NCBI RefSeq assembly: GCF_000523235.1
Contig: NZ_CP006850.1
Coordinates: 7,254,001 to 7,318,000, forward strand
DNA: 64,000 nt
Direction of reading: 5' to 3'
Origin: Nocardia nova SH22a
GTDB lineage: Bacteria > Actinomycetota > Actinomycetes > Mycobacteriales > Mycobacteriaceae
Shown: positions 41,953-51,930 of the stretch, in pieces
Numbering within the stretch: the stretch's first letter is position 1
Layout: the number at the start of each line of letters is the position of its first letter
Position numbers and translations under genes: made by a program
Notes under the pieces: model-generated
Told to the model about the DNA's origin: nothing
Database searches by the model: none
Seen by the model: only the letters and a program-made list of their open reading frames with translations

Positions 41953-44900
41953 ATGGTCACTGCACCGCGTCCATGGCAGAAGAGTCTGTCGAACCTGTCC
42001 GTGACCAGCAAGGTCGGCATCGTGCTGTTGCTGCCCGTGGTGCTGGCTTCGGCGTTCGCGGTCCTGCGGATCAAGGACGAACTCGGAACCATCTCACAGC
42101 TGGACACCGCCGCCGAACAGGCGCGGGTCATCCGGCCCAGTCTCGACTTCGCCTCGGCGGCCAATGATCTCGCGGTCACCATCGGCAATGTCGGTGCGCC
42201 GCAATCGGCGCTGGATCAGTCGGCGGCCCGGTTCGACCAGGCGGCCGCGGATCTGCAGACCGCGCTGCAGAATTCGCCGACCGACAAACGGGTCTCCGTA
42301 CAACTCACCGACGCGCTGGCATCCGGCCGCACCATGCGTAACAACCTGCACGGCGGTGCGCCGCAGGAGGTCGTCAAACAGGCCGGTGAGGTCAACAACC
42401 ACATCAGCAACGCGGTGTCGTCGCTGGCGACGCCCAAGGAAACCACCGTCGAGCGCTACTACGTGCAGATGGGTGTCGTCGCCATCGCCCGGCAGATGTT
42501 CATCCAGCAGCAACTGGCGCTGGAGAGCGGCGAGATCGGCAACAACCCGGCGGTGCTGGCCCAGGTGCTGACCGCCACCGGCGCCGAGATGACCATGATC
42601 AACCAGTACGCGGTCGTGCAGCCGGAATCGGCGCTCAAACCGGATGTCCTGTTGGGCGCCCTGCAGACCCGGATCGCGTCGATGAGCCAGAACGCGATCG
42701 AGCCGATCCGGGTCCCCGGTGTCGTGGAATCGATGCAGACCAGCACCGATACCTACGCCGAGGTCACCAATCACCTGGTCGACCTGATCACCACCGGCCT
42801 GTCGGACCGCTCGATCGACGCCCGCGGCACGGTGCTGCGCGATGTGTCGCTGGTGGTCGTGACGCTGCTCGCGGGCCTGGCGCTGGCGCTCGCGGTCGCG
42901 CGCTCGCTGGTCGTGCCGATTCGCCGCCTGCGCCGCGATTCGCTCCAGGTCGCCCATACCGATCTGCCCGCCGAACTGGCGGTCGTGCGCGGCGGTGGCG
43001 CCACGCCGGAGATCGTCCCGGTCGATGTGCAGACCACCGAGGAGATCGGCCAGCTCGCCCGCGCCGTCGACGATATGCACCGCCAGGCGCTGTATCTCGC
43101 CGCCGAGCAGGCCCGGCTGCGACTGCAGATCAGCAACATGTTCGAAACCCTGTCGCGCCGCAGCCAATCGCTGGTGGAACAGCAGCTGTCGCTGATCGAG
43201 GATCTGGAACGCGACGAGGACGATTCCGGCCGCCTGCAGAGCCTGTTCCGTCTCGACCACCTCGCCACCCGCATGCGCCGCAACGGTGACAACCTGCTGG
43301 TGCTGGCCGGTACCGCGCTGCGCCGCGGGCATCTGCCGCCGGTGCCGCTGTCGGACATGCTGTGGAGTGCGGTCTCCCAGGTGGAGGACTATCAGCGGGT
43401 CGAGATCGGTTCGGTGCCCGACGGTATCGTCGCCGGTGAGCCCGCGGTCGACATCGAACATCTGCTCGCCGAGCTGATCGACAACTCGCTGCGCTACTCG
43501 CCGCCGAATACGCCGGTGGCGGTGTCGGTCTCGCGCGCGGTGGACGGCGGCTATCTGATCGAGATCACCGACCGCGGCCTGGGTATGTCCGCGGAGGACA
43601 TGCGCACGACCAACGAGCGGCTGGCCTCCGGCGGCGAGGTCACCATCGAAACCGCGCGGCGCATGGGTCTTTTCGTGGTCGGACGACTCGCCAGCCGACA
43701 CACCATCACCGTCGGCCTGCGGCGCACCTCGACCATGGCGCAGCAGCCGGGTATCACCGCGAGTGTGCACCTGCCGGGAGCGCTGGTCTCCCCGGCCGAG
43801 GCCGCGGCACCACCGCCGATCACCTCGTCCTACACCGCGCCGATCTCGGATTTCCCGTCGCCGGTCACCGAATTCCCCGCACCCGGCCGCACCCTCACCG
43901 CGGTGCCGAATCCGCCGGAGAAGTTCGGCGACAATGCCTCCGGCGCCGACGCGGAACCACCCCGATTCACCAGTTCGGGACTCCCCCAGCGCCGCCCGGG
44001 TTCGACCCCGGACACCTCGTCCCAGGTCGCCCGGCTGACACCGCTGCCGGACAGCGGGCCGGGTTCCGCGGGCGACGGTGTGCTGCGCGGTATCGACCTT
44101 TTCCGCGAGGCCGACGAGCCGGACGACGGGCCGAAACCGGACATGGACGCCGACACGAAGTTCGGCGACGTTCCCACTCGCGACGATGCGGACGGTTACA
44201 AGACCGAGAGTTACGACACCTCGGCCTTCGACACCGGGAGCTATCGGACCGGGAGTTACGACACCGGCAGCCGCGAGACCTCGGACGACGACACCGCGGA
44301 CGAGTATCGCGCCGACACCGAATTCCGCACCGAGACCAACCTGCGTTCCCGGCCGGACGTCCGCGCGGACGCCGAATCCTCCGATGAACCGGCAGAATCC
44401 GATGACTCGGCCCGCCGCGAGGACTTCTTCGAACCGGCCTCGGGTTCCTGGGAGCCGGTGTCCGATCGCGAGATGGACCCACCGGCCCGCCGTCCCGCTC
44501 CGGCCGATGTCCGGCCGCAGCCCATCGACATCTGGGCCGAGACCGCGATCATGGCTCCGGCTCAACGCTCGCCGGATCACGAGCCCGCGCCGCTGACCCG
44601 GCACGGCGCGATCCTCGCCCCGCCGCGGCCGGAGGAGCAGACACCGGGCAAACCCGAATCGCCGACGCCGATCTATCAGCGGATGGTGTCGGAATGGCTG
44701 GTCGAGCCCTCATCGGATACGCCCGGCGGCGCCTGGTCCTCACCGGCCGACGCCGGCTGGGCCGCCGCCGCGGATGCCAGTGCCCCGACCGCGACCTCGC
44801 GGACCACCGGCGGTCTGCCGATCCGCCGGCCCGGCGCGCAACTGGTGCCCGGTGGTGTGACACAGGACGATGTCACCGAGGCCCGCGATCCGGAAGAGAT

Positions 44901-45075
44901 CCGCAACAACTTGTCCAGGCATCTGAGCGGCGTCCGCAGCGGACGCGTCAGCATTCAGCAGAATCCGCCGCAGGAGTCGGCGGACGATCCGGCCACCGCC
45001 CGGTACGAGGTGCCCCGCTACGACGATGCGGCCCAGCGGTACGACGCTCAGCAGAACGACGGAGGCTTTGCATGA
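41953..45075 (+). CDS. Conservon sensor kinase-like protein (CvnA type, NIT domain)
   Basis: About 1,040 residues. An N-terminal membrane helix precedes a helical extracellular nitrate/nitrite-sensing-type domain (~60-290), a second helix (~300-320), HAMP and coiled-coil, then a HATPase domain (~500-600) with [10 protein letters not shown] and [10 protein letters not shown] standard HisKA histidine motif is not evident. The last ~420 residues are an acidic, disordered region with Asp/Thr/Tyr-rich repeats such as [20 protein letters not shown]. It is the first gene of a four-gene conservon, ending ATGA with the roadblock gene. ATG 41953 is preferred; a TTG at 41863 lacks a ribosome site. Confidence 0.9.
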   Translation: MVTAPRPWQKSLSNLSVTSKVGIVLLLPVVLASAFAVLRIKDELGTISQLDTAAEQARVIRPSLDFASAANDLAVTIGNVGAPQSALDQSAARFDQAAADLQTALQNSPTDKRVSVQLTDALASGRTMRNNLHGGAPQEVVKQAGEVNNHISNAVSSLATPKETTVERYYVQMGVVAIARQMFIQQQLALESGEIGNNPAVLAQVLTATGAEMTMINQYAVVQPESALKPDVLLGALQTRIASMSQNAIEPIRVPGVVESMQTSTDTYAEVTNHLVDLITTGLSDRSIDARGTVLRDVSLVVVTLLAGLALALAVARSLVVPIRRLRRDSLQVAHTDLPAELAVVRGGGATPEIVPVDVQTTEEIGQLARAVDDMHRQALYLAAEQARLRLQISNMFETLSRRSQSLVEQQLSLIEDLERDEDDSGRLQSLFRLDHLATRMRRNGDNLLVLAGTALRRGHLPPVPLSDMLWSAVSQVEDYQRVEIGSVPDGIVAGEPAVDIEHLLAELIDNSLRYSPPNTPVAVSVSRAVDGGYLIEITDRGLGMSAEDMRTTNERLASGGEVTIETARRMGLFVVGRLASRHTITVGLRRTSTMAQQPGITASVHLPGALVSPAEAAAPPPITSSYTAPISDFPSPVTEFPAPGRTLTAVPNPPEKFGDNASGADAEPPRFTSSGLPQRRPGSTPDTSSQVARLTPLPDSGPGSAGDGVLRGIDLFREADEPDDGPKPDMDADTKFGDVPTRDDADGYKTESYDTSAFDTGSYRTGSYDTGSRETSDDDTADEYRADTEFRTETNLRSRPDVRADAESSDEPAESDDSARREDFFEPASGSWEPVSDREMDPPARRPAPADVRPQPIDIWAETAIMAPAQRSPDHEPAPLTRHGAILAPPRPEEQTPGKPESPTPIYQRMVSEWLVEPSSDTPGGAWSSPADAGWAAAADASAPTATSRTTGGLPIRRPGAQLVPGGVTQDDVTEARDPEEIRNNLSRHLSGVRSGRVSIQQNPPQESADDPATARYEVPRYDDAAQRYDAQQNDGGFA

Positions 45076-45485
45076 CCGACACTGCGCAGAAATCCACCGA
45101 CGAGAATTTGAATTGGCTCGTCACGCGGTTCACCAGGGAGGTACCGGGAGTCTCGCACGCGGTGCTCGTCTCCGCCGACGGCCTGCTCCAGGCGACCAGC
45201 CCGAATCTGCCCGAGGATCGCTCCGAGCAGCTGTCGGCGGTGACCGCCGGACTGGCCAGCCTGTCCGCGGGCGCGGCGCAATTGTTCAACGGCGGCAAGG
45301 TGATGCAGTCGATCGTCGATATGCAGCGCGGCTACCTGCTGGTGATGAGCGTCGGCGACGGCGGCTCACATCTGGCGGTGCTGGCCAACAAGCAGCACGA
45401 TATCGGCCGCATCGGCTACGAGATGGCCCTGCTGGTCGACCGTGTCGGATCCGTCGTGCAAGCCACGGCCCGTTCGGCGGTGTGA
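45072..45485 (+). CDS. Roadblock/LC7-domain protein (CvnB type)
   Basis: 137 residues with a roadblock/LC7 fold ([55 protein letters not shown]). It starts inside the kinase stop codon (ATGA) with GGAGG six bases upstream. In conservons these proteins associate with the kinase and the small GTPase at the membrane, resembling a eukaryotic G-protein-coupled system. It probably regulates nucleotide exchange or hydrolysis by the GTPase encoded two genes later. Confidence 0.93.
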   Translation: MTDTAQKSTDENLNWLVTRFTREVPGVSHAVLVSADGLLQATSPNLPEDRSEQLSAVTAGLASLSAGAAQLFNGGKVMQSIVDMQRGYLLVMSVGDGGSHLAVLANKQHDIGRIGYEMALLVDRVGSVVQATARSAV

Positions 45486-45493
45486 CGATTGCG

Positions 45494-45868
45494 ATGACCA
45501 GCTCCTTCGGAGCCGGGTCCGGCCGGCCAACCACACGTGTCCGCCCCTACGCCCTCACCGCGGGGCGTACCGAGCCCGCGGTCGAGCTTCCGCTCGAGGC
45601 GGTCGTGGAGACACTTCCGTACGCCAACCAATTCGATTGGCCCGCAGGCGATATCCGGACAGATATCCTGCGTCTGGGCGCGGGGCGGCTCTCGGTCGCC
45701 GAGATCGCCGCGCACCTGCAACGTCCGCTGGGAATGATCCGGGTCGTCATCGGTGACCTGGTGGTGGCGGGCACGCTACGGCTGCACACCACACTCAGCG
45801 AGGACGCCAGTTTCGACGAGCGCCGCAACCTGATGGAGAGGACCCTGCGTGGACTCCGTGCCCTCTGA
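45494..45868 (+). CDS. DUF742 protein (CvnC type)
   Basis: 124 residues with the DUF742 pattern TTRVRPYALTAGRTEP, DILRLGAGRLSVAEIAAHLQ, RPLGMIRVVIGDLVVAGTL and C-terminal LMERTLRGLRAL. The middle looks like a winged helix. ATG 45494 is used; GTG 45482, overlapping the roadblock stop as GTGA, is equally possible. DUF742 proteins bind the conservon GTPase partners; some act on DNA. Its 3' end overlaps the GTPase gene by 20 bp. Confidence 0.9.
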   Translation: MTSSFGAGSGRPTTRVRPYALTAGRTEPAVELPLEAVVETLPYANQFDWPAGDIRTDILRLGAGRLSVAEIAAHLQRPLGMIRVVIGDLVVAGTLRLHTTLSEDASFDERRNLMERTLRGLRAL

Positions 45869-46610
45869 TACCACGGCACCTTCCGCTACCGCCGCCCTCG
45901 ACCCGCCTGGCCGGTATCCGCCAGGGTACCAACCGAATTCCGCGAGCTCGTCCCCCCAACCGCCGTTCCCGTACCAGAATTCCGCCATGCACCCACAGAA
46001 TCCGACGGCTCCGACGCCGCCGACCCCGGAGCCCGATTTCCGCACCGCGTCGACCAAGATCGTCGTCGCCGGAGGTTTCGGCGCCGGTAAGACCACCTTC
46101 GTCGGTGCGGTCTCGGAGATCGTGCCGCTGCGCACCGAGGCCATGGTGACCGGCGTCTCCGACGGTATCGACGATCTGTCGGCCACCCCGGGCAAGGAAA
46201 CCACCACGGTGGCCATGGATTTCGGCCGCATCATCCTGCCCGGCAATCTCACGCTGTACCTGTTCGGTACGCCGGGACAGCGCCGGTTCTGGTTCATGTG
46301 GGACGACCTGATCCGCGGTGCGATCGGCGCGGTCGTCCTGATAGACACCCGCCGGATCGAGGACAGTTTCGCCGCGGTCGATTTCTTCGAGGCGCGCGGA
46401 CTGCCGTTCCTGGTGGCGGTCAACAGGTTTCCGAACGCGCCGCGCTTCCCGATCGCGGAACTGCGGGAGGCGCTGTCGATCCGCGAGGGCATACCGGTGG
46501 TCGACATCGATGCCCGCGACGCCGACGAGGTGCGCCGCGCGCTGGCCGCGGTGACCGAGTACGCGATTCAGCGCCTGACCGCAACCCACGCGACGGTGGG
46601 GCAGGGCTGA
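45849..46610 (+). CDS. Conservon ATP/GTP-binding protein (CvnD type)
   Basis: 253 residues: a Pro-rich N-terminus (~1-62) and a Ras-like G domain with Walker A GGFGAGKTT, a switch region around PGKETTTVAMDFG, the FGTPGQRRFWFMW motif corresponding to DxxGQ, and VAVNRFPNAP in place of NKxD. These MglA-like GTPases complete the conservon. GTG 45849 follows GGAGAGGA and overlaps the DUF742 gene. The next gene begins one base after its stop. Confidence 0.92.
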   Translation: MDSVPSDTTAPSATAALDPPGRYPPGYQPNSASSSPQPPFPYQNSAMHPQNPTAPTPPTPEPDFRTASTKIVVAGGFGAGKTTFVGAVSEIVPLRTEAMVTGVSDGIDDLSATPGKETTTVAMDFGRIILPGNLTLYLFGTPGQRRFWFMWDDLIRGAIGAVVLIDTRRIEDSFAAVDFFEARGLPFLVAVNRFPNAPRFPIAELREALSIREGIPVVDIDARDADEVRRALAAVTEYAIQRLTATHATVGQG

Positions 46611-46611
46611 G

Positions 46612-47424
46612 ATGAACTTCTTCACCATGGGCTACTGGGTGCTCGGCCTGGCGATCGGCGTGGCCGCCGCCGGTGCCGTCGTGGGCCTGGCCTGCATCCG
46701 TCAGTCGACGTTGTCGGTCACCGCGCGGTTCCGGATGGTGTGGCTCACGGCGGCGGCGGTGTCCATCGGCGGTGTCGGGACCTGGCTGGCGGTCTACGTG
46801 ACGATGCTCGGGGTGGGGGTGTCGACCGGTGAGATCCGCTACGACCTCACCCGCATGGTCGTGGCCGCGGTCGTCGCGGTCGCGGCGGTGCTGGCCGGAC
46901 TGCTGATCGCGGGCCGCGCGGGTGCGCTGCCCCGGGTCGTCGGCGGCGGTGTGGTGATGGGAATCGGCATCGGCATCATGCACATGCTCGCGATGGGCGC
47001 CGTCCACGTGCAGGGTTCCGCCGACACGACGCTCTGGCTGTCCCTGACCGCCGGTGCGCTGGCGATCGCGGTCTCGATCGGATTGATCTGGGCCACCGCG
47101 AATATCCGGGCGATGCTGATCCTGGTCGGCGTCGGCGTGCTGTACGCGCTGGCGATCACCGCCGTGCACTACCTCGGCCAGGCCGGACTGCGGGTCCATC
47201 CGGACGGCGCCGCCGTCCCGCCGGAGGGCGACGATCTGTTCACCCTGTTCGTTCCGGTCTTCATCACGGGGACGTTGTCGCTGGCCGTGCCGATCACCGC
47301 CGTGCTGGTCGCGCCCGACCGCACCGGAACGACGCGCTCCCGGCAGGCGGCACAGGCCGCGAACACCGATTCCATGAGCGCCGCGGGCCGGGCCTCGGGG
47401 CGGGCACCGCAGCCGGTGGGCTGA
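46612..47424 (+). CDS. MHYT-like integral membrane sensor protein
   Basis: 270 residues with about seven membrane helices. Two MHYT-like motifs occur, GIMHMLAMGAV and AVHYLGQAGL; the first canonical MHYT motif appears degraded. MHYT domains are proposed to bind copper and sense O2, NO or CO. There is no attached output domain. It starts one base after the conservon GTPase, so it may provide an extra sensory input for that system. A strong hairpin follows the gene. Confidence 0.8.
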   Translation: MNFFTMGYWVLGLAIGVAAAGAVVGLACIRQSTLSVTARFRMVWLTAAAVSIGGVGTWLAVYVTMLGVGVSTGEIRYDLTRMVVAAVVAVAAVLAGLLIAGRAGALPRVVGGGVVMGIGIGIMHMLAMGAVHVQGSADTTLWLSLTAGALAIAVSIGLIWATANIRAMLILVGVGVLYALAITAVHYLGQAGLRVHPDGAAVPPEGDDLFTLFVPVFITGTLSLAVPITAVLVAPDRTGTTRSRQAAQAANTDSMSAAGRASGRAPQPVG

Positions 47425-47442
47425 GCAACGTACCGATACGAC

Positions 47443-47478
47443 GATCGGGGCGGGCCGCTGTTGCGGCCCGCCCCGATC
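47443..47478. terminator. Bidirectional terminator hairpin, 16-bp stem
   Basis: GATCGGGGCGGGCCGC and its exact complement flank the loop TGTT. The hairpin lies between the converging MHYT gene and the glycine-zipper protein gene and can serve both. Confidence 0.9.
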
Positions 47479-47496
47479 ATGTTGTGCTGCTTGCGA

Positions 47497-48141
47497 TCAG
47501 GCCGGCGCGTTGATCCGGTTGAAGTACTCGATCGCGACCAGGACGCCGGAGATACCGCCGACCCCGACCAGACCGGCCGCGGCACCCAGCGGAGCGCCCA
47601 GCGCGGCACCGGTCAGGCAGCCACCGATCCAGCCCGGGAGCACCAGGAACGGGGTTCCGGCGATGGCGCCCAGAGCACAACCACCGACAATGCCGATCGC
47701 GGTGCCGATCAGGGTGCCGATGCTGGTGGCGATGCCCAGTTCGTTGATCGCGCTCTGGTTGGCCGCGTCCAGGTCCTCACGGCTGGCCACATCGTGCAGC
47801 ATCGGCGCCGGGTGCGCGGCCGCCGGATCGGTGCTCGGCGCCAGGGTCGCCTGGTTACCGGAAATCTGCACGGCGATCGGGTATTCCAGGCCGTCACGCT
47901 GGTAGCTCATCGGGAAACCCGCGACGACCGCGCCCGCGTTGTTCCGGACCTGGAACTGGTTGCCCTCGGTGGTCAGCGAGCCGGCGTCGGTCTTCACCAC
48001 AACGGTCTTGTCGACGACATTCGCCGTGTAGTGGATGTCGGGGTTGGCGGCCGGCGCCGGAGCCGCGAAGCTGGTGCCGGTGGAGATACCGAGCGCGGCG
48101 ATAACCAGAGCCGACGTGGCGGCGAACTTCCGAAGCTTCAT
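47497..48141 (-). CDS. Secreted glycine-zipper protein of unknown function
   Basis: 214 residues. A signal peptide MKLRKFAATSALVIAALGIS with a likely cut after TSFAAPA is followed by a soluble domain (~28-115) with VVKTDAGSLTTEGNQFQVRN. Residues ~125-205 are Gly/Ala-rich hydrophobic segments (IGTLIGTAIGIVGGCALGAI, LTGAALGAPLGAAAGLVGVG) that form a glycine zipper and may insert into a membrane. From memory this resembles a family common in Nocardia, with no known role. It is a single gene with a long leader (48142-48240) containing a short GGTCCGA/TCGGACC inverted repeat at 48190-48205. Confidence 0.82.
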   Translation of the reverse strand: MKLRKFAATSALVIAALGISTGTSFAAPAPAANPDIHYTANVVDKTVVVKTDAGSLTTEGNQFQVRNNAGAVVAGFPMSYQRDGLEYPIAVQISGNQATLAPSTDPAAAHPAPMLHDVASREDLDAANQSAINELGIATSIGTLIGTAIGIVGGCALGAIAGTPFLVLPGWIGGCLTGAALGAPLGAAAGLVGVGGISGVLVAIEYFNRINAPA

Positions 48142-48750
48142 ACCCTCATCACTTTCTCATCAGTTGCGGCGCCGATTTCCTGGCGCCTCGGTCCGAAATC
48201 GGACCCTTAGACAGGCTGCGCTGCGCCCATTACGGGCGTGTAACAAAGACCGTTAATAAGCCGCCAAGAAAATGCCAGGAATGTTAATAACCTGAAAATT
48301 CGGACAATTTACGGCGATCGGCGAGCGGTTCGGCAATCTCGCAGCCGTTCCCGAAGGGCCCCGGAAACAGGGTGTGAGCTGCACACTTTCGGATCACGAC
48401 CGATGTCGGCCGCATCCGGACCGCCGAACCGGGGCGAAAGCGTGATCATCGGCGCGGTCGTGCGCGCGCACCGCCGGGACGGCTCCGCCGGGCGCCGGTC
48501 GGTATTTATTCGCTGAGCGGATGCGCTATTGCCGGAACGCGGGATATCCGGCAGCCCTATTTCCGATCGGCACGAATCCAGGCACCCTGCGGCAACCACG
48601 AACCGTTTGTTTCACCGCGATGACACCGGGTGTTCCCCAGCGGCGGCGCCGCTTGTCGCACGCGGCCGCCCCGCGGGCGAATTACAGTGGTAATCATGGG
48701 TTTCGGGCCGCGAACCGGCCACCGGCGCGGCAGATGAGAGGCAGGCGGAT
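48142..48750. other. Intergenic region without supported gene
   Basis: This 609-bp stretch separates the divergent genes at 48141 and 48751. It has an AT-richer patch (48240-48310, with AATAA and GTTAATAACC), probably promoter DNA for the glycine-zipper gene, and the 7-bp inverted repeat at 48190-48205. The short frames in the GC-rich remainder have no start signals or family features that I would trust. Confidence 0.5.
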
Positions 48751-49128
48751 GTGACTCCGGAGCAGGAAGCGATATTGCGCGATGTGCAGGTCCAGTTGCG
48801 CGGGCCGCGGCTGAGCGGCTGGCCGGAACTGGGCGCCGCGGGCGCCCCGGGCGATCGGACGGTGGTCGAGGCCCTGGCGGCGGCATTGCGGCAGATCGAC
48901 GAGTTGCGCACGGAGATAGGCGATCTGGAGACCACGGTCGCCGAACTGACCAGCCGGATCCAGCCACCGGACCAGCTTCCGTGGCCGTTGTCGCTGGTGG
49001 CCGCGCTGCTGCAGGATCCAGGCGCGGTGATCGGCGAACAGATTGCCCGCTGGGAGTCGTTGATCGGCACCCTGCTGGGCACATCGGACGATGCCGCACG
49101 GCCCGCACCGGCGGCCGAACAGAGGTGA
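48751..49128 (+). CDS. Hypothetical coiled-coil protein
   Basis: 125 residues. The opening EQEAILRDVQVQLRGPRLSG and the phrase WPELG...DRTVVEALAA recall C-terminal segments of mycobacteriophage lysins and tail proteins. A coiled-coil stretch (ALRQIDELRTEIGDLETTVA) and an amphipathic tail (~75-110) follow. The GTG 48751 start has AGAGGCAGGCGGA before it. No function can be assigned. A terminator follows 23 bp after the stop. Confidence 0.65.
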   Translation: MTPEQEAILRDVQVQLRGPRLSGWPELGAAGAPGDRTVVEALAAALRQIDELRTEIGDLETTVAELTSRIQPPDQLPWPLSLVAALLQDPGAVIGEQIARWESLIGTLLGTSDDAARPAPAAEQR

Positions 49129-49151
49129 GGACTCCCCGAAAGTGGCGATGA

Positions 49152-49180
49152 GCGGGTTCTCCGTTATCGGGAGAACCCGC
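49152..49180. terminator. Hairpin terminator, 11-bp stem
   Basis: GCGGGTTCTCC and GGAGAACCCGC flank a 7-base loop just after the gene ending at 49128. No long T-run follows. The region 49181-49496 beyond it holds promoter DNA for the next small gene, with one 5-bp inverted repeat (ATTCG/CGAAT at 49333-49347), and no gene that I can support. Confidence 0.75.
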
Positions 49181-49496
49181 CCTCAGCCACGAGGGTACCG
49201 GGATCGGCACAGAAATTCTGCGTTTCCGCTGGACTTTTTCACACACCAAAAACCAACCAGCAGTTGGCGATTCGATGGCCAGCTATCGGTTCGCTAGTCA
49301 CAGTAACCCACCGGTACCGCTCAGAGACGTTTATTCGATAACCGAATGATCGCTGCATTCGGGCAAATAACGCAGAGCGCACGCCACGATCGTCCGTACA
49401 TCCGGTGAACAATGCCGAAACCGGCTCCACGACAGCACACTGCGAGCTATCGTCGCTGCGGACGACGAACACGGTTCCCTCCCAAGGAGATATCCC

Positions 49497-49721
49497 ATGG
49501 CGGTTTCGGTGGTGCTGGACAAGGTCCTCGACAAGGCCTACGAAGACAAATCCCTGGCGGAGATCCTGGCCGCCCCGCCCTCGGCGCTGGCGGGCCTGAC
49601 CGAGAAGCACGACGCCCAGTTGCTCGAGGCCCTCGGCGTGAAGACCATCGCCGATCTGGCGGACAACAAGTACATCCAGCTCGCGGCGGCCCTGTCCGCA
49701 CTGGCCGCCAAGGCGGGCTGA
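49497..49721 (+). CDS. Small helical protein, helix-hairpin-helix-like
   Basis: 74 residues, all-helical in appearance: MAVSVVLDKVLDKAYEDKSL, AEILAAPPSALAGLTEKHDA and LLEALGVKTIADLADNKYIQ. The LGVKTIADLAD segment resembles a helix-hairpin-helix unit as found at the ends of some DNA- or protein-binding factors. AAGGAGATATCCC gives a strong ribosome site, and a 20-bp perfect terminator follows, so this is a well-expressed single gene. Its function is not known. Confidence 0.8.
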   Translation: MAVSVVLDKVLDKAYEDKSLAEILAAPPSALAGLTEKHDAQLLEALGVKTIADLADNKYIQLAAALSALAAKAG

Positions 49722-49738
49722 GCCCGCCCCCCTTCACA

Positions 49739-49783
49739 CCGCCGACCCGGCCGTCGCGCGTATCGCGACGGCCGGGTCGGCGG
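49739..49783. terminator. Strong terminator hairpin, 20-bp perfect stem
   Basis: CCGCCGACCCGGCCGTCGCG pairs perfectly with 49764-49783 around a 5-base loop. It lies between the converging small gene (plus) and the rpmF gene (minus) and probably ends both transcripts. Confidence 0.9.
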
Positions 49784-49835
49784 GTTCGTGTCCGGGCGGC
49801 GGGCGCCTTCGATGCCGGGGCGGGCGAATCTCGCG

Positions 49836-50009
49836 CTACCGGCGAGCCGGATCGACCAGGCCACGCTCGACGGCCTTGACCAGGCGACGAGGCACCCGAT
49901 ACACCACACCGGCGACGGTCACCGGCACCAGGTCGGGCGCCGTCGCTTTCCAATTCGCCCGGCGGCTGTGGGTGTTGGCGCGCGACATCCGCCGCTTCGG
50001 CACCGCCAT
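49836..50009 (-). CDS. rpmF: 50S ribosomal protein L32, zinc-free paralogue
   Basis: 57 residues beginning [20 protein letters not shown], the L32 signature. The four cysteines of zinc-binding L32 are absent, so this is a C-minus paralogue used when zinc is scarce. It is the last gene of the minus-strand unit with the CobW-like gene and rpmE; the ATG lies one base after the rpmE stop. Confidence 0.93.
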   Translation of the reverse strand: MAVPKRRMSRANTHSRRANWKATAPDLVPVTVAGVVYRVPRRLVKAVERGLVDPARR

Positions 50010-50010
50010 C

Positions 50011-50289
50011 TCAGCTCTCCCCTCGTCCGGCGCCGGAACGCGGTGTGCGCCTGCCGTATTTACGTTCGAACTTCTCCACGCGTCCCTCGGCGTCGAGGAC
50101 CCGGTGCGTACCGGTCCAGAACGGATGGGAGTCGGCGGTGACATCGACGGTGATCAGCGGATAGCTGTTGCCGTCGGACCATTCGACGGTCCGGGTGCCG
50201 GTCGCCGTCGAGCGGGTGAGGAAGCGCTTGCCGGTACTCACGTCCTCGAAGATCACCGGATGGTAATCGGGATGGATCCCTGATTTCAC
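50011..50289 (-). CDS. rpmE: 50S ribosomal protein L31, type B zinc-free paralogue
   Basis: 92 residues starting (GTG) with [20 protein letters not shown], then [16 protein letters not shown] and [20 protein letters not shown], typical of L31 type B. No cysteine remains, so no zinc site. GTG 50289 follows GGAAAGG and lies four bases after the CobW-like gene. Expression under zinc limitation is inferred from the Zur-type boxes at the head of the operon. Confidence 0.94.
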   Translation of the reverse strand: MKSGIHPDYHPVIFEDVSTGKRFLTRSTATGTRTVEWSDGNSYPLITVDVTADSHPFWTGTHRVLDAEGRVEKFERKYGRRTPRSGAGRGES

Positions 50290-50293
50290 GGTT

Positions 50294-51598
50294 CTACCTT
50301 TCCTTCGGCCGGGACTCCATGCCGCGATCGGCGATGGTGTCGGATTCGGTTGTCTCACAAGGATCTTCGTGGAATTCGCCGAAGGGATCGACCCACTGCG
50401 CGACCAGTTCGGGAGCATTGCGCAGCAGGATCATCTCCGCCTCGTCGAGCAGCGCCCAGTGCAGTGCGGTGCGGATCTCGTCCGGATCGGCGCCGCAGGT
50501 CAGGATGGTCAGGGAGATATCGCGGTCGCCGAAGTCCTCGTCCCAGCGCAGCGCGGCCAGCGCCCGCCGGTCCGGATCGGCGTCGGCGAGTTCGGCGGGA
50601 GTCATCGCGGCCAGCCAGGTTCCGGCATCCCCGATGCGCAGCCCGCCACCGGCCGACTCCAGCCACACCACCCGATCGGGCTGGGTGGCCAGCCAGATCC
50701 GGCCGCGCGCGGTGATCACACCCTCGAACAGCACATCCAGCGCCTGATGCAGGCGGGTGGGATGGAAGGGCCGGGCGGTGGCGAATTCGACCAGGCCGAC
50801 ACCGTTCTCGTCGAGCAGCGGTGGCTGCCCGCGCAGCAGCGGCGCGTGCGCGTCGAAGATCCGGCCGCGGCGGGAGTCGGCGGGAATCCGGTCCAGCAGC
50901 ATCTCGATCCGCCCGCGGGTGACGTCGCGACCGTGTTCGACCCAGATCGCCGGAGCACCGGGAATCAGCCGATCCAGAATCGAGCGCACCACATCGCGCT
51001 CCCCGCTCGCCACCTGATCGGCGGCGAAAATCACTGTGGCGTCGGCGAATCCGACCTGGCCGACGGCCAGCTGTGCGACCGTGCGCTCGTCGTCACCGGA
51101 GTCACCGTCACGCTCACCGATCGTTTCGTCACTCAATGCCTCCGCGGGCCAGGTCCGCGCGTCCAGCCCGGCCACCACCGCGTCGATCCGCACATCGCGT
51201 CCGGCCGGTCCGTCCACCCGGCCGACCGTCCCGACGACCGGCACATACTCGATCGCGTGGCAGACCGCCTCGGCCTCGAACGCCGGATCCAGCGCGATCA
51301 CGATGCGACACACCGAATCCCGCACCGCCAACCGGCACAGCAGCGGCAGCAGATCGGCACGCAGCGTGCAGGAGACGCAGCCGTGCGCGAGTTCGTGCGC
51401 ACTGGCCACCTCGCGCCCGTCGAGCAGCACCGCGCGGCGAACCACGCCCTCGTGCAATGCGCTCAGGTCGTACCGCACGACCGCGGTTCCGGGCTCGTCG
51501 CCCAGCCGGCGCGCGATTCGCTCCATACCGTCCGCGACCGGCCCCGGGAAGCCCGCCAGCAGGACGACGGGCGTGCGGCGGTCGGGATGTGACACCAC
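50294..51598 (-). CDS. mrf: CobW-like protein with degenerate P-loop, Mrf/Rv0106-like
   Basis: A 434-residue CobW/COG0523-family protein. The metal motif reads GCVSCTL (C74 and C77). The Walker A site is degraded: the N-terminus has [12 protein letters not shown] where GxxGxGKT should be, so GTPase activity is unlikely. This loss, and linkage to zinc-free ribosomal genes, match mycobacterial Mrf, which recruits the hibernation factor Mpy to zinc-free ribosomes. A zinc-chaperone role is the alternative. The start is set at GTG 51598 (GTG 51595 also possible) behind GAAAGGGG. It is divergent from rpmB across two Zur-type boxes. Confidence 0.82.
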   Translation of the reverse strand: MVSHPDRRTPVVLLAGFPGPVADGMERIARRLGDEPGTAVVRYDLSALHEGVVRRAVLLDGREVASAHELAHGCVSCTLRADLLPLLCRLAVRDSVCRIVIALDPAFEAEAVCHAIEYVPVVGTVGRVDGPAGRDVRIDAVVAGLDARTWPAEALSDETIGERDGDSGDDERTVAQLAVGQVGFADATVIFAADQVASGERDVVRSILDRLIPGAPAIWVEHGRDVTRGRIEMLLDRIPADSRRGRIFDAHAPLLRGQPPLLDENGVGLVEFATARPFHPTRLHQALDVLFEGVITARGRIWLATQPDRVVWLESAGGGLRIGDAGTWLAAMTPAELADADPDRRALAALRWDEDFGDRDISLTILTCGADPDEIRTALHWALLDEAEMILLRNAPELVAQWVDPFGEFHEDPCETTESDTIADRGMESRPKER

Positions 51599-51609
51599 CG
51601 AAACCCCTT

Positions 51610-51625
51610 TCGACAATGATTTTCA
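51610..51625. promoter_or_regulatory. Zur box proximal to the CobW-like gene
   Basis: TCGACAATGATTTTCA resembles the Zur core GAAAATNATTTTC with one deviation in the left arm. It lies 12 bp before the GTG of the CobW-like gene. A second, better copy sits 55 bp away, facing rpmB. Confidence 0.8.
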
Positions 51626-51664
51626 TTTCCTCGAACCACACGGTACAGTCTGCGGCTGTCGTTG

Positions 51665-51680
51665 TCGAAAATGATTTTCA
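51665..51680. promoter_or_regulatory. Zur box proximal to rpmB
   Basis: TCGAAAATGATTTTCA contains the perfect palindrome GAAAATGATTTTC, the classical Zur operator core. It lies 14 bp before the rpmB start and overlaps the promoter zone of both divergent operons. Repression by Zn-Zur is expected. Confidence 0.88.
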
Positions 51681-51693
51681 GAAAGGCGGCCCC

Positions 51694-51930
51694 ATGTCGG
51701 CCCACTGCCAGGTCACCGGCCGCAAGCCGGGCTTCGGTAAATCCGTATCGCACTCCCACGTCCGGACCAATCGGCGCTGGGATCCGAACATCCAGCGCAA
51801 GACCTACTACCTGCCCAGCGAGGGCCGCCGCATCACGCTGCGGGTCTCGGCCAAGGGCATCAAGACCATCGACCGCGACGGGATCGAGGCCGTGGTGGCC
51901 CGGTTGCGCAAGCAGGGGGAGAAGATCTGA
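51694..51930 (+). CDS. rpmB: 50S ribosomal protein L28, zinc-free paralogue
   Basis: 78 residues beginning [20 protein letters not shown] with [15 protein letters not shown], the L28 signature. Only one cysteine (C5) remains, so a four-cysteine zinc site cannot form. It heads the plus-strand unit rpmB-rpmG-rpsN, with the stop overlapping the rpmG start (TGATG), and lies 14 bp after a Zur-type box. Confidence 0.94.
   Translation: MSAHCQVTGRKPGFGKSVSHSHVRTNRRWDPNIQRKTYYLPSEGRRITLRVSAKGIKTIDRDGIEAVVARLRKQGEKI

Noticed and set aside
42094..44604. An 836-codon frame antisense to the conservon kinase gene
   Set aside because: Composition is that of a GC shadow, with no start signal or domain; the kinase on the plus strand has clear domains.
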